This document shows, in pieces, positions 29,760-41,275 of a DNA stretch of 64,000 nucleotides. Position numbers and translations under genes: made by a program. Positions within the stretch are counted from its first letter, which is position 1. The number at the start of each line of letters is the position of its first letter. The notes under the pieces were generated by a model. The model made no database searches and was not told the DNA's origin. It saw only the letters and a program-made list of their open reading frames with translations. Location of the stretch: assembly GCF_965363235.1 (NCBI RefSeq), contig NC_134845.1:68167261-68231260 (forward strand), read 5' to 3'. Source of the DNA: Mytilus galloprovincialis. Lineage: Eukaryota > Mollusca > Bivalvia > Mytilida > Mytilidae.

Positions 29760-32601
29760 TTAGTCCCTGTCACACTCGCCACCACATTTACACAGGGCGG
29801 TACAGGAAAGCATAGCCTTCAAACATTTGCACCTTCCTCTGCAACCATTCTTACAACCGCATTTGATCAGCTCATTACAACATGCAGATGCTTCCTGCAA
29901 TGACGTCCAGAATGGTACCCACATTTTAGATTTGTTCCTTTCCCATCCCCATTCTCCAGGATCAGTAAATGAAGGAGAAGGTTCAAGACACCTATCCCAA
30001 CACTGGCTTGCCATATAACATGCCCTTTTTGAGTGTTCCAGTAGGGCTGCTTCTGTAGGTGGAATGTTGTCAATTGCTCTCCCCTTTCTTGTAAACAGAT
30101 CTTTTCTAGCTTCGTTCACCTTCAAACTCTCACTTGTTTTATCGTACATTAGTATGACAAAGCGCTCAATATCTTCCATGAGGTCCGACAAAACATCACA
30201 TGCTAATTCCTCATTGCTCAAAAGGTCAAAAGTTCCTGTAATTTCATCATAACTTGTCCAAGTGTCCCATGCACTTTTTTTCCCCTTGTTTGCAAATGAA
30301 GAAACTTGGTCACATCCTGTAAATGCATGAAAAAATAAAAGGCCGTGTGACTTCTCTGGACCAAGAGCATTAGCAATGTCGTGAATAGACAGGTACCTAA
30401 AGTTCTTGCCAACGCCGAATGCTATCCATAACTCAAGTATTGATTCTATCTTTTGTAATACAGATATGGCTATGACCACAACGTCGGTATCAACAGTACG
30501 AATCATCACACACTTGTGCCCATCCGCCACTGCGTCATTTACATGTAGCATCATGCGAGTATCTGCTTCCTCCTGTGTGCATGGCGCTATTTTACTCACA
30601 TCTTTCTCTTTCCTACAGTTCACATTACTTCCTGTCGTACTGACTATCTGCTTCTCCTCATCAAACACAATGTCCCTGGATACCAACTGTTCCGATATAT
30701 ATGCGAACAATTCCTTCTTGTTTTCATCAACTCGTAGAAAAGCTTCCCAATTTCCAGGTACTTTAGAATCAGGCAAAACTCTCCTTCTAATACCTTTCCC
30801 TCGTCTGGATCTTTCAGATGCCTTTAAACTGTCCTGAATATACTCATCCCATACCATATCGATTCGTCTGACAGAGAGCAGTTGACTTCGAATATATGGT
30901 ACAACAATGTCTTTACAATAGCTTTCAAATGTCTTAGATCCTCGAGGCTTCAACATGTTAATTAAAGCTGCACCATCTATAACCAAAGCGTCAACTCTTG
31001 GAGCTTCATTCACTGACTCGGTTATTCTCTCAAGTTGTACAAGAAGATCAGATTTCGACCCATGCCGTAATTCACCAAACTGTGAGAGGGACGGGTGGTA
31101 CGCCTGATTTTCGTGTCGAAAGAATTCCACCAGGTCACCATTTCGAACTTGACAGGAAACATATAACTGTGAAAAGAGAGAGCAATTTTGTTTTAAAGAT
31201 GATATCTGTTGTTTTTCTTTTGAATCTGTCTTCGGTTGTTGGCGACTGAACATAAACAGCTTGTTTTGCTTGATTGGTTCGTAAATGGACTTTGTATTAC
31301 TTTGTAGTCGTTCTGTGACGAACTTGTTGAATTGCTCTTTTCCGATTTCTTCTACTTTTCTGACTGTCTCGGCAACTCTTGGGTCTACAATGTCACGTGT
31401 GTCGAGAATTAACAAATCATCACTTTGTTCCATAAAAGGATTTCCCATCTCTTCTAGAACTGAGCAGAACGCTTTCACCTGCCTTGCAAATGTGTCTTGT
31501 CTACTTTTTACCTGTTCATGATGTCTTAAATCTGGTCCTTTGCTTTGATCTTTCTTGATTCTTTCCTGTGCTGATTCAAATTCATTTATCACTCTAGCTA
31601 TCTCTGGTCCTGACACCATCCATCTTTGAAGCTGTGTCATATTCTCAGTTAGACCGATTGCTCCTCCATCGCCTTTCACAAGTTTGTTATTTTGCTCGTG
31701 AGCCTGGTCTATAGCTATCGATGAAAATCTTTTGTGAGATTTTCTTACAACAAATCTGCCATCATCAAATTCCTTAGCAACAGTGGGTGCAACGTCAGGC
31801 AAGACCATCATATCACGTAAATGAATAGGCAGCCATCTGGCATAATTTGGATGGTCAAGTGCAAAGAACCAAGGTATAAGAAGTGCTATTGAATCTTTGT
31901 ACAGTTGGAAATTTCCTTCTCTTAAAGATCTGATAAACATCAGAATCGTCATTTCAAACTTCATTGTTAAAGACCAATAGTGAAACAAGGGACTCTCAAT
32001 TTCGCGGCGCTCAATCCATTCTTCAAAAACAGGTTGATCTTCTTCAGAATCTCTTTCTTCCATAAACATGCTATAAGATCGTTTCATCAAGATATACAAA
32101 GCACTGGCAGTCACTTCATGTGCGTGTCTTGTCCGTGATACATGGGATGCTTTCAGGAATGAATCTGCAGTACCCGAGCTTGCTATGTTTGCTTGAGACA
32201 GTGCGCTAGTCCATCCACTATTATCTAACCAATCACCGATGGTTCTTAGTGCGGCTATTTGTATGTGGAGGCCCCCAAACAGGATAACTATTCGTTTTTC
32301 AGAAAATCTGTCTGACCAGTTCCATTGTACCAACTTAGCTATAGCATAAAGTGGTTGATCACACGTTATCACAGGTAACTGTCCAGGATTCAAAAAGTTT
32401 ACATTGCTCATAATAACATTCATAGCATGGCGAATCATTGCAACCGACTTTGCCTCCTCTTGAAATATTGGTAACAGTGAACTTATATCTAATAATGTAT
32501 CTGAATCTCCTTCAAGTCTGTTCGCATGAAAAGCTGCCCAGGAATATTCCATGTCTTCTGTATCGTCTGCAGCAACATTGTCATAAACATGCTTCAGCCA
32601 T
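29760..32601 (-). CDS. Second exon of the element's gene: middle domain, FEN/XPG-like nuclease, CXC domain
   Basis: Acceptor gtcattttacag; stop at 29760; AATAAA near 29680. In the 1003-codon open frame beginning at 32771 (its first 56 codons are intron) the parts are: 58-400, a conserved-looking block with NPGQLPVITCDQPLYAIAK (D138), ILFGGLHI (H169), GTADSFLKASHVSRTRHAHE and SIAIDQAHEQNNKLVKGDGG (D355, E359); about 590-850, a FEN1/XPG-type PIN fold with ALVIDGAALI (D599), TQEEADTRMMLH (E734, E735, D737), TVDTDVVVIAI (D761, D763) and FHAFTGCDQVSSF (D821), the order of acidic residues expected for metal-dependent nucleases; 970-1000, a Tesmin/TSO1-like CXC run (C971, 973, 977, 981, 983, 990, 994, 996, 1000), probably DNA-binding through zinc. 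The frame is uninterrupted. The nuclease and CXC readings are motif-based; the middle block is unidentified. Confidence 0.75.
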
Positions 32602-33240
32602 CTGTAAAATGACATTATACTATGAGCACTATGTACAAATAAACATGAAATCAGTGTGATAGAGTAGAATTTGTCATATAAAAATGCGGATATATTGCTA
32701 TATTGTATAGGTGAGTATAAGCAATATGTTATTAAAACGAGTAGATATACATTTGGAGTGCCAGATTGCATAGGTGAGTATAATCAATATGTTATATAAA
32801 CGAGTAGATTAGTGCTAGATTACATTGTAGGTAAGTATAAGCTAATATATTTATTGTAGATATGTGCGGGTAGGTATTAAAAATATGACACTTATACTTA
32901 AAGTCAGTATATTCGTGTATTATAAGTTAAGCAGACCAACTAACATAAGCAGCTTTAATGTATTTGTGTATATATATTACTTTTATACATTTGATGCACT
33001 GTACCGGTGTGTTTATCGATTCAGAAGTCATCGTTGATGTTCGAAGCAAATCGTTCAAAAATCAGTTTAAAACTAAACACCAGACAATTAGAACCAACAA
33101 GTGATTATGGTATGTCTACTACAAATCATGCCTTCAAGTGGTAATCCACCGGGAGTGGTATCAACCAAGTGATAGTATACTGGTATATATGTTTTATCAC
33201 GAAACATGCAAAGAAAGAAGCTATGGTTATTCAGAAATAC
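32602..33240 (-). other. Intron of the element's gene
   Basis: Starts tatag/gtatttctg and ends ttttacag. Splicing joins LNLEY to WLKHVYDN through a split Arg codon, keeping the frame. It contains direct near-copies of tgagtataa-caatatgttat-aaacgagtaga (about 32711-32755 and 32773-32816). Confidence 0.7.
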
Positions 33241-34992
33241 CTATACTCCAAATTCAAGGCACTGGAAATGGAGGTACCATCAGCAACCAAGGATCCATTC
33301 AATAAAGGTATCTCTGATTTTTCTTTTGGTAGCACAACTGGTGGAACGACAGTGTAGGACTCAGGCAATGGTTTCAAATGTTCATATCTCGCAGCGGATA
33401 AAGCAATTGGTGGAATCAGTCTTTCAAAGCCATCACCTTCTTTTACCGGATGTTGGAATATCGAAATAGCTGTACCATGTAAAGATCCTTGTGCAGTAGT
33501 TGAACTTAGATTATGGTCGATATTATCAATAGCTGCTGTAGTGAATAAACCGTTTCTGAGTTGTGCAGGGCAAACAACGTTTTCAGTATCAAATGATTCA
33601 CAGATCGAATTTCCAAGTGCTGTTGATAACTGCATTATTCTGTCATATGAAATTGATAAACCAAGATCGTACAGTTTGTCAACAAGTCCCCTTTTCCTTG
33701 TCTCAGCATGTATAAGTAGGCCTAGATACTTTGGTAGGGGTGGTTCCCGGTCAGTTGAATGTGATGACTGCATGCTAGATTCCTTTCTTCTTCGAACAGA
33801 AAAATTAAATTGGAGCAATTGTGCAATAGTCAGAGTACACTGGGCTTCTATGAAATTACCTGACTGTGTTTCTATATTTGGACCTCCTAGAATCATTCCT
33901 ATAAGTGTTTTTAGTGATTGTGGAACTGACTTTTTCTGACAGTCAGTCTCGAAAAATCCTTTGAAGGAAGTGTTTGTTTCCATCATGTCTTTTCGAACAA
34001 TTTTTGCAGCCTTTGAAAGAATTATTGCCTCATCGTCATAGTTACTTGCAAGTGCTTGTTTAATAGCTTTACCAATGTCTTCATTGAAAATTAGCAGAAC
34101 ATCTCGTCCTTGCTTATGAGCTTCTAAGTCTGGTATGGCTGCAAGAATTCTGTCTTTCAAGTGGGTTGAATTCAGCCTTTTACTTGTGTCAATACCAAAT
34201 TGTTCTAATCGATTAGTGTACATATTCAAAAGGTCTGCTAATCTGAATATAGTAGCTACTTCTGTGTCCATTCTTGAATCCTCTATATATGCCACAAGTT
34301 CAGCAAGAACGATGCCATGAAACTGATTATCTTCCTCAGCATCGCATATTTTTTTGCGGCCTTGCTTTGTTAAAAAGATTAAAGTAACATCTTTTGTGGT
34401 ACATGGCTTCCTGTGAAATCATGTCTCCTGCACTCAATTTCGCTAACAGTACTGTGTCTTGCACTTCAAGAGCATATTTCCTAACGTTGCTGTCAATACC
34501 AAATGTTGCAACTTTGTGAAGTTCTCCTGAGGATTCTCCACAGAAAAAACAATCATGTGTCATTGTCACAGTTGAGCAACCAATACTTTGACGAGTTATC
34601 TTTCCTGAAGTTTCTTCACTGCCAGATTCAAGTTTTCTCTTTATATTCTCATGCCTTTCTATTTTCATTTCTGTAAACTTGTTTCTACATGTCTTGTGCC
34701 ACTTGGCTTCCATTTGCTGTAACTTAAATGCTATACCTTTTTCATGATTGAATTGATCAAACATGATTTGTGTTGGAAACCAGTTGATACTTTGACATCG
34801 ATTTAACATGGACTCCAATGTCCTATATCCAGCTCCAACTTCGATATCAGATCTTTTGATGTTTGCTGGACATTGTAAAGATTCAGAGGTCTTTTCCTGG
34901 CAAAAAATACATTCTTCCCAATTAAGTTCTTTCATTGTTTCAGACGAAGATGATTGTGCATCTGGATCTAGAAATTTTACTCTTTTGGACAT
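33241..34992 (-). CDS. First exon of the element's gene: two zinc modules and LADL block
   Basis: The ATG at 34992 opens MSKRVKFLDPDAQ. The first 218 codons hold two CxxC...HxxC modules: C28-C31 with H99-C102, and C148-C151 with H199-C202. A second frame block (34295 down) holds LADLLNMYTNRLEQFG, GRDVLLIFNEDIGKAI, LPKYLGLLIHAETRKRGLVD and FTTAAIDNIDHNLSSTTAQG, where D257, D260 and H261 (numbered from 34295) are candidate metal ligands. The reading frame changes once between the two blocks at an A-rich run near 34350, so this copy is probably no longer fully functional unless the assembly base count there is wrong. The donor at 33241 fits the second exon in phase. Confidence 0.7.
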
Positions 34993-35161
34993 TTTAAATC
35001 TTCTATTAGGCTTATACTACCAGCAACAATAAGTCACGACAGGTCTAAAATTAGAAAAAATAAGTCTTTTGATACAATTTAACTATTACTTAAATGATGT
35101 ATTGCCTTTTTACCTACAAAAAAAAGCAAAAACTCAAAAATGAATATTTGCCTATTTTTCA

Positions 35162-35467
35162 AGGCGGCCATTTTGAAAATAGACGCCATTTTGAATTTCA
35201 AAGATAGATCAATACACACTTTTGCTTAGTACTCCAAGTAGTTCAAATATGTTAAATTGTGTGCTTGCAGCATCAAATATACTGCGGTTTGTGCTATACT
35301 GGATTTTTTTTTGGGACGCATGTCGGCCATCTTGAAAAAAGACGCCATATTGAATTTTGAGAGTGGGTCCATAGCTAATATTGCTCAGTACATAAAAATG
35401 AACCATCATGCAAAATTTGGTGCTTTCCTCATCATTTGAGCAATTTTTTCACCAATCGGCCGGACTA
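35162..35467. repeat. Right inverted end with a tandem subterminal repeat
   Basis: The terminal 150 bp (35318-35467) is the inverted partner of 29319-29473. A second, older copy of the same block lies just inside it (ggccattttgaaaatagacgcc at about 35164 against ggccatcttgaaaaaagacgcc at about 35323), giving a period near 159 bp. Confidence 0.7.
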
Positions 35468-35470
35468 TGA

Positions 35471-36033
35471 TAAGAATGCATGAATGAAAAGGGAGGTTGC
35501 ATAATTATTGACAAAGATTTTCTTTAATTCATATATAACTAACCTTTTGAAGTTCTCTACATGGGGAAAACGGAAAATATCAGTACTGTAATCGGTGGAA
35601 AATCACTTCTGACGTCCTCGGTTACAGACAGTGTAATTACCTCTGCAGAGAATTAAGTTGCTTTATAACTGCCGTAGATATAAACTCATAATCATAAAAT
35701 AAAGAAAATAAAACACACAGCTGATGTTGAAGCGCTTTGATCACAATTTAAAAATGTAAACATTTACTCTTAAGTTAGTTGTCACTGAGAATATACAAAA
35801 CTTGTAAAAATGACAAAACATTATATAAATGAACATAAATGAAAATAGAGTTGTTCTCATAAACCAACTTGTAGAAGGAAGAACATTTATAACCTTAAAA
35901 AGAGAGAACAAACAAAACCAACATCCTCAAAACCACTACATAGGAAAATAAGTAATCCTATTCACTTGATTGATTGAAATAAAAGACAGCAGATTCTGAA
36001 ATTTTCTTAAACAAAATACTAAAGATTTAGATT
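35471..36033. other. Intergenic DNA, no gene seen
   Basis: AT-rich, no motif recognised. Confidence 0.4.
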
Positions 36034-36281
36034 TGATTTGTTTTAACGCCACTTTAAAGCACCGCATTTGTGCTATTGCGTGGCGGTCAGTTTTATTGGT
36101 GGGGGAGCCGTAGTGCCGGGAGAAAACCACCGCACTTCGATAGGAAAACTGACAATCAAGTCAATTAAGTTTGGAGTCGATTGCACCCGCATAAGCGGGG
36201 TTCGAACTCACAAACCGAGTGTTGACAGACTAGTCATTACAGTAGTAACTACTTTGACCACTCGGCCATCGAGCGAGCCCC
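36034..36281 (-). mobile_element. tRNA-derived SINE with a conserved-looking central domain
   Basis: On the minus strand the head reads gatggccgagtggtcaaag (A box) and gtgagttcgaaccccgc (B box), like a Ser/Leu-type tRNA. A central block follows (gtgcggtggttttctcccgg, ccaccaataaaactgaccgc), and the tail ends gtggcgttaaaacaaatc. I recall this combination from widespread molluscan SINEs. Confidence 0.75.
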
Positions 36282-36559
36282 CTTAAGATTTATAAGTTTT
36301 GGTAATAAATATAGCATCTTGATAATGAAATTTTGTTTTACTGTTCCTGTTGTTCAGTACATTTCTGCTTTCTGTAAAGCTAGTGTGAGAATGCACAAAA
36401 CATATGATGTCAATCAAGTATTTATTGTTACAATTTGGATTAATTAATTTGTAGATGGTTTGTTTAAAGCTCATTGACGAATATTCAAAGCATATGCAGA
36501 AACAGATTTGAAACTATTTAGTCCGATAGGATCTGTAAATTCAGTCGACCGAATGAAAA

Positions 36560-38090
36560 ATGAGACGAATTGACTGCAATCGCAACTTGTGTTCAAAGTA
36601 TTTAAAAGGCATGTCTCAAATAACATGTACAAGTAATTGTTTAAATTTAAACTTTTACATCCTACACAATCAGGTTTCAGGTCACATCATTCTTGTCCAA
36701 CTGAACTTACTGATATCATTTAGAAATGACTGCAAGACATACATGATGGTAATTTTAACCTAGCAATACTGTTGGACTTTTAAAAAACATTTGATCTTGT
36801 CGATCATGACATAATTTACCTTAAGCTTTCTATATATGGATTCAGTGAGTCTGCAGTAGGATTGTTTAAGTCAAACAATAAGTAATAGAACACAGCAAGT
36901 AAAGATTTTTAATGTTAATTCTGATAAAAAAAAATGTGAAATTTGGTGTCCCCCAATGATCATACTAGGTCCTCTATTACCTGTCTTATTTAAATGGCCT
37001 TCCCCTTTGCATTAAAAATTGTAAAACAGACTTGTATGCTGATGATTCTACTCTTCAAAAATTCGAGGAAAACATAATAAATTACATGCTTATGTACAGA
37101 AAGATTTATGCAGAGTTGAAGAATGGTACAAAAAAAGAAATATGATCATCAATATTGAAAAAAAAATGTTTGGTGTCTGGATCTAGTCAGAAGGTTTTTC
37201 CACCTAATTTACAAATAAGTTCAGATAAACTACAAAATTCATCATTTGAAAAATTATTAGATGTTAAAATTGACAGCACACTGAGCTGGACAAATCAAAT
37301 TGATCAAATTTGTGCTAGAATTTCATCAGGAATATACATGCGTTCAAAATTAAAGCCAGTAAAGCATATTAAAATGGGTATATTCTGCCGCTAATCGATT
37401 ACTGCTGTATTGTTTAGGGAAAATGTAAAAATGAAGGGATGATAAGAATATTAAAACTTCAAAAAAGAGCTCAAAATTATTCCCAATCAGTTCCCTTATT
37501 TTAGGAACTTGGATGAATGACACTAGAAAACAGAAAAAAATACCATAAATATGTACTGCTATATAAATGTACGCGGAAAGAAGCGCCACAGTACCCACTT
37601 CAAATGTTTAAATTTATAGTTTTAAATAATCCTTATGCTTTAAGGTTGTTACTGATGGTAATTTGATAGTTCCTAAGCCGAAATCAGAACTGTTTACAAA
37701 ATCTTTTGCTTATTCTGGATCAGTTTTATTGAACGGACTACCATACGAAATGCGTAAAGTGCAAAACAGTTTTTCTTTTAAACAAATTATAAAACGATAC
37801 TTAAGACGGTACCAATACTCTTGGAATTATTGCACCTATTACTTGTTTAGAATGTATGATTTTGATTTATATATAATATATATCTAATATATGCAATTTG
37901 TGACAGTTTTATATGTTCTTATTATTGTACATATACATTGAACGATTATGAATATATAATTTTAATCTTTTAATTGAATTGTATATGACACATCGGCAAT
38001 GTTCATATTGAATTTTAAATTCTCATAATTTATATATTATCTATATTTAATTATATACTTGTACTTTTAAATAAATGAATACATTGAAAA
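36560..38090 (+). mobile_element. Decayed non-LTR retrotransposon (LINE) fragment
   Basis: Plus-strand pieces in several frames give reverse-transcriptase signatures in order: QSGFRSHHSCPTELTDI, a KTFDLVDHDI block, LYADDSTL (catalytic YADD near 37035), EEWYKKRNMIINIEK, EKLLDVKIDSTLSWTNQIDQ and, near the end, FAYSGSVLLNGLPYEMRK. The tail is AT-rich and ends ataaatgaatacattg. The domain order fits the CR1/L2/jockey side of LINEs. The 5' half (endonuclease) is missing, and many stops and shifts make it dead. Confidence 0.8.
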
Positions 38091-39639
38091 ATAAATATTA
38101 CATATATCTACCTGAGTGTACCTGTCAAATAAATGTGCGCAAATGTAACCAAGAGCTGCGCGCAAATATAATGGTAATGGTAATGCGCGCAAATGTAATG
38201 GTACTGAGTTCAAATCAGGGGCTTTTGTAATCATGTAAATCAGACCTGATATGTGAACATTGTGATAAAACAGAACAGTTTATCTGCTTTTTGTAAATAG
38301 ATGCAACCAATATACCAAAAAAATGTAAACTAACTAATTTCTCTAAATACTTTATTTCATGTTTAACAATTTTAAGCTGACTTTGCAGCGATTGATTTTC
38401 CTGATATTTTAATTATATACGTAAACGTATTTAAATAATGGAAGATACAAGTTTATCATTCTCTCTTTAGTTTTCAACTTGCAAAACTCACCAAGAAATA
38501 TCACAGCAGTATGCATGTTATGTTAAACAACAGTTCTGGTATATGAACACTTTAGCAGAGGATAATTAAACAACAACATTTATCTATGAATAAAGTAGGT
38601 GATACAAGAGTTCCAAGTGGTGAAAGTGAATTATCCTTTCCGAAATTTTGCATACACTATCGCATGTTTGTTAACGGAATATCACTTTCCCAGATGACAA
38701 CGCATGTGCTCCAATTGTCATAATCCTAATAACGTCCACTTGTTCTCGGACGTTTTTTAACTCAAATAACTAATGACGGGATTTCTACTCACATAATCAA
38801 CACAACGGTTGCTTTGTGAAGAGCAGGATCTTTTTACAATTCTGAGGACCTCCGGTTTATGTGGGATTCACGTTTCTCAGCCTTTAGTTTGCCGTATTGT
38901 GTTTTGTATACAGTGATTTGTCTCTTTTTGTTATTTGTCATGGTTTTTATTTTTCGACTTATAAATGAAAATGTCTGTGGAATTCTTTCGCATATCCTTT
39001 TACTCTATTAATTATTGGATTGAAAAGTATTAGACTACAAGGGATTCTTGAGACATCTTCGAAGGTGATGGGATTACTTTTGTTTTACAAAATTTTAAAA
39101 TAGTATGAAGAATGGTATAAAATATTTGTTTTAAAAAAAAACGTTTAAATAAAACATGAGTTGGAATCTTTATTTGACCAGATTTTGAATAACGTGGGCT
39201 CGTCAAGAAAAAAGAAAAGGGTACAAAAGGGACACTATCGAAAATATATGTTTTTATAAGACGAGCCAATTCCGAAAACGATGAAAGGAAAAACATTAAT
39301 AACGAATCTTTAAATAGAAACTGAACATTAAATAACACTAACCCATTAAGACATTAGTTGTTATCAAGTGTTAACGATAACTTAAACAAACCCTGTTCTG
39401 CATTTGACTCCCGTAGACTTAGTTTCTGATGTGGTATTGCATCTGTTTTGATAAGAACGCCACAAATAACCATTTGTTTGACCGTTTTGTTTTTTAAATA
39501 TGACCGTCAGTTAAACCCTAGCCAGATAAAGGCGTTCTTATGGCCTGCAGCATTTCAGGATGAGCTGCAACGTCCGTTCATAATTAGGAATAAGAATAAA
39601 TGCCTTGTATGATTTTTTATTTTAGTTTATTGTGTATAA
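38091..39639. other. Intergenic DNA, no gene seen
   Basis: Contains a short run of gcgcgcaaat(g/a)taatggta units near 38150-38205 and otherwise AT-rich sequence with chance frames. Confidence 0.4.
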
Positions 39640-39850
39640 TTGGGAGTTCAGTATGACGTCCGATATCACTGAACTAGTATACATATTTGTTTAGGGGCCA
39701 GCTAAAGGACTCCTACAGGTGTGGGAGTTTCACGCTGCATTGAAGACCCATTAGTGGTCTTCGGCCGTTGTCTGCTCTATGATCGGGTCGTTGTCTCTGA
39801 CACATTCCCCATTTCCATTCTCAATTTCATCTCTTCTAAATAGTGTACCA
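39640..39850 (-). repeat. Dispersed repeat R3, inverted copy
   Basis: Minus-strand match to the 51.1-kb copy: reverse of gacaacaacccgac, agaccac-aatgggtcttca, actcccacacctgtagg and ataattcggagttcag-like ends. Confidence 0.65.
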
Positions 39851-40424
39851 TGATCTCATCATGTTAACAACTATTGTAGCAACCCTATTTGTAAGTTACA
39901 AGGCTAAATTTGTCTATACCGTACTCTCCTATTCGTTATTCCGGTCGACCTCTAATTGCAGGATCTGATTCATTCTCATCGTCTTGAATACTTATGACAT
40001 ACTTGCCCTTAGACGTTAAGAAAAGAACGATCAACCAATATATCTGAGAAGGAACACTGAAGTATATTTGAAGAGCTATATGTACAGGAAATGGCAATAC
40101 CAAGTCAGGAATATCACATTTGTTTTCCTTTTTTGGATGTATTTGAGCTTTTCTTTTTTGTCATTTGATGAGGGACTTGAAGATCATTAATTTTGCTAAT
40201 TTACTTTTTCATTAGCTAGATAACTAAACTGTAACTTAAAATATTGTAAACACTACGTAAATTCTACTATGAGTTATATGCAATGTACATGGTTTGCGTA
40301 TATAACAACATATTACAATGTAAAATCAGTAATAGCTAAGTGTGATGCACACTATAACTCTCTGTTTGAAAAGAATCAAAAGAATCAAGATTGTTTGACC
40401 AATTTAACTTAATAAAAAAAAAAT

Positions 40425-40590
40425 TGAGAATAGAGATGAGACATGTGCCAAAAAGACAACAACCCGACCAAAAAGCAAAAAAAAAGACCAACCGAATGAC
40501 ACCAATAGGTCTTCAACTCAGCGATAAAATCCAGCACCAGAAGGCGTGTAATGGAGGTCGTACTTAACTCCTCAACATATAAATGATCTG
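40425..40590 (+). repeat. Dispersed repeat R3, copy
   Basis: attgagaatagagatgagac, aaagacaacaacccgacc, gtcttcaactcagcgat and ccagcaccagaaggcgtg keep the block order of the family. Confidence 0.65.
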
Positions 40591-41059
40591 TTTATGATCA
40601 TGTCAAACTTTTCACCAGTGTCCCTGATACTAAAGTATGTATTCTATTTCTTTGTTTTTATTTAAGAAATGAATGAAATTGCATTTGATAATGTCTAAAA
40701 GCCTTTGTCAATTAACAATAGCCATTTTCTTAAAAATTGACAAAGCTGCATTTGATTTAACCAACAGAAACCACTTAAGCACTGCGGACCCAGGCATTTT
40801 CTAGCGTGGTGTTTTCATTTTTTAAACTGCTGGGTCGATACATTTGCTGTTGAACTTTCAGTCCGGAGGGTATCATTAGTTCAGTATACGTTTATGTAAT
40901 CAGTACTTCGGTACTGACATGATTTATAATATGTTTTATAGTGTGTCTTTCTATGTTGTGATGTTACACTATTGTTTCAGATGAAGGAGAAGGTTTGGTA
41001 CCATTAAAACGTTTAATCCCGCTATAATTGTTTGCACTTGTCCTAAGTCAGTTTAACGT

Positions 41060-41275
41060 TTTTTTTATATAGATTAGACTGTTGGTATTCCCGTTTGAAT
41101 GGATTAACGCTAAAGTCTAGTACTTTCTTAGGCTCTTTACAGCTTGAAGTTTGGTGTGAGCTCCGTGTTGAAGACTGTACCTAGATTTATGATGGTTTAC
41201 TTGAATTTATAATTGTGACTTGAATGGAGAATTGTCTCATTGGCATTCATACCACAGCTTCCTATATCTACCTAC
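41060..41275 (+). repeat. Dispersed repeat R2, 3' two thirds
   Basis: gttggtattcccgtttgaat, gctctttacagcttg, gagctccgtgttgaagac, ggagaattgtctcattggc and accacagcttcctatatc. It is the plus-strand counterpart of the 21.7-kb insertion, so both copies belong to the same subfamily. Confidence 0.75.

Larger units (their letters stand above)
29319..35467 (-). mobile_element. 6.15-kb DNA element of unknown superfamily with a nuclease/CXC gene
   Basis: Both ends carry TAGTCCGGCCGATTGGTG as an exact inverted repeat, and similarity continues (gatgaggaaagca, ctatg-acccactc, ttcaagatgg) for about 150 bp. The trinucleotide TGA lies directly outside each end (29316-29318, 35468-35470), as expected for a 3-bp target duplication. 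Between them lies a single minus-strand gene in two exons (34992-33241 and 32601-29760) and nothing else recognisable. The gene product resembles a large, many-copy 'uncharacterized protein' family that I remember from bivalves and cnidarians. Ends, triplet and gene are seen; mobility is inferred. The product lacks the hallmarks I know for Tc1, hAT, PIF, piggyBac, MULE, CACTA or KDZ transposases. Confidence 0.75.

Noticed and set aside
30406-30837. 143-codon plus-strand frame
   Set aside because: Exact antisense of the nuclease part of the long minus-strand exon; no motif of its own.
33541-33939. 132-codon plus-strand frame
   Set aside because: Antisense of the first exon of the 6.15-kb element's gene.
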